A stretch of DNA of 6,177 bases from Methylothermaceae bacterium. GTDB lineage: Bacteria > Pseudomonadota > Gammaproteobacteria > Methylococcales > Methylothermaceae. Location of the stretch: the NCBI GenBank assembly GCA_027024125.1, contig JALVSV010000293.1, positions 1 through 6,177 of the forward strand, read 5' to 3'. Below the pieces are notes generated by a model. The model made no database searches and was not told the origin of the DNA. It saw nothing but the letters and a program-made list of their open reading frames with translations. This document shows, one piece after another, positions 5,398-6,177 of this stretch (its first letter is position 1; the number at the start of each line of letters is the position of its first letter). A program made the translations under genes and the position numbers.

Positions 5398-6177
5398 AGA
5401 TCCAATACCACATCGGACTTGGCTGTGGCGCAGCAGCTGTAAATCCAGCCGGCCTGTTTGTCCTTGGGGCCGATCTCAGCCTGCGCGGACATGTCGATCC
5501 GGCCCTTCAGGCACCGAACCATGCACTGCCCGCAACTGCCGGTGCGACAGTCACTGTCGATCGTGATTCCATGGGCCTGGGCCAGGTCCAGCAGATTGAT
5601 CGATTCGTCACAGCGTACGGTCAGCCCGGAACGGGCGAAAAGCACGCGATGCCGGCCCTGGTTGTTTCTGATCTTTTCGAGCGCAAACCGGGGATCGGGT
5701 TGCTGGGATTGATCGATGAAGTGTTCGACATGGATATTCTGTTCTGCGGCTCCCTGTGCTTTCAGAGTGGCTGTCACCGACTCCATGAAGGATTCCGGAC
5801 CGCATAGAAATACCTGCCATTGTGGGAGATCCGGGACCGTTTCGGCCAGTAAGGCGGCATCGATGCGCCCGCTGTGACCCCGCCAATCAGGAGCGTCACC
5901 GGTGATCGTCACCTTCAGATCGATGTTCTCATGCCTGCCCGCGAGCAGTTCCAGCTCCTGGCGGTAGATGATATCGGCTGGTGTTCTGAAAGACAGCAAC
6001 AGTTTCACCTCCACCCTGGCATCGATATCGGCGACCCAGCGCAGCATCGACATGATCGGCACGATGCCGCTGCCGGCTGCCACGAACAACAGTTTGCTGG
6101 TCGGATGGTTGAAACAGCTGAATCGTCCGTAAGGCCCCTCGACTTTGAGGGAGTCACCGACATCGAGGTGATCACAC
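5394..6177 (-). CDS. NAD(P)H:acceptor reductase, FAD/NAD domains plus C-terminal 2Fe-2S ferredoxin (Hcr-like), 5'-truncated
   Basis: This is a ferredoxin-NADP+ reductase-family electron-transfer protein that would move electrons from NAD(P)H through FAD to a 2Fe-2S cluster and on to a partner. The frame stays open to the right edge of the window, so the true start and most of the FAD domain are outside; 260 residues are visible. GPYGRF (visible 14-19) is the end of the flavin-binding barrel. AAGSGIVPIMSML (33-45) and CGPESFMES (125-133) are nicotinamide-domain motifs. The C-terminal plant-type ferredoxin has C210, C215 and C218 in DCRTGSCGQC, with the fourth ligand at C248 in IYSCCA. This order, with ferredoxin at the C terminus, is that of Hcr (reductase of hybrid cluster protein) and related oxygenase reductases; the class I dioxygenase reductases with N-terminal ferredoxin are excluded. 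Its stop is 81 bp before the PNPOx-globin start on the same strand, implying co-transcription. No hybrid cluster protein gene is visible, so a strict Hcr assignment is not justified. Confidence 0.85.
   Translation of the reverse strand, partial: CDHLDVGDSLKVEGPYGRFSCFNHPTSKLLFVAAGSGIVPIMSMLRWVADIDARVEVKLLLSFRTPADIIYRQELELLAGRHENIDLKVTITGDAPDWRGHSGRIDAALLAETVPDLPQWQVFLCGPESFMESVTATLKAQGAAEQNIHVEHFIDQSQQPDPRFALEKIRNNQGRHRVLFARSGLTVRCDESINLLDLAQAHGITIDSDCRTGSCGQCMVRCLKGRIDMSAQAEIGPKDKQAGWIYSCCATAKSDVVLDL

Noticed and set aside
5394..6089. A start of the reductase at 6089 (TTG)
   Set aside because: The frame continues without a stop to the window edge and the upstream residues contain the conserved GPYGRF flavin motif, so the gene begins outside the window.

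Overview
The window looks like ordinary chromosome of a gammaproteobacterium with moderate GC content. The evidence is an RlmB-type rRNA methylase, a ClsC-type cardiolipin synthase with a lipoprotein signal, Hcr-like electron-transfer architecture and dispersed palindromic repeats. No rRNA gene or other firm taxonomic marker is present, so this assignment is an inference. I recognise no tRNA, CRISPR array, intact insertion sequence or phage gene.

Positions 1-2109 read rightward. They hold the 3' part of rlmB (23S rRNA 2'-O-methyltransferase, 5' end outside the window), a perfect 26-bp palindrome, and a complete SulP-family anion transporter with a C-terminal STAS domain. The transporter converges, over a 33-bp gap, on a leftward gene (2143-3705) for a two-HKD phospholipase D-family lipoprotein of the ClsC type.

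Positions 3706-4277 form a 572-bp stretch without a credible gene. It is crowded with repeats: a 77-bp imperfect palindrome of the CACCGCAGAG type, a composite element with direct and nested inverted repeats, a decayed second copy of the first palindrome, and a short tandem repeat.

Positions 4278-6177 read leftward and look like one transcription unit. Its first gene is an NAD(P)H reductase (FAD, NAD and C-terminal plant-type 2Fe-2S domains, 5' end outside the window). A possible 26-codon GTG-start ORF overlaps the reductase stop by 4 bp. The last gene is a fusion of a flavin-binding PNPOx-like split barrel with a truncated-haemoglobin-like domain. The pair suggests a small redox or nitrosative/oxidative stress module in which the reductase passes electrons to the flavin/globin protein. 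The most unusual point in the window is that the globin-like domain lacks the proximal histidine, and its only histidine lies in the G helix.
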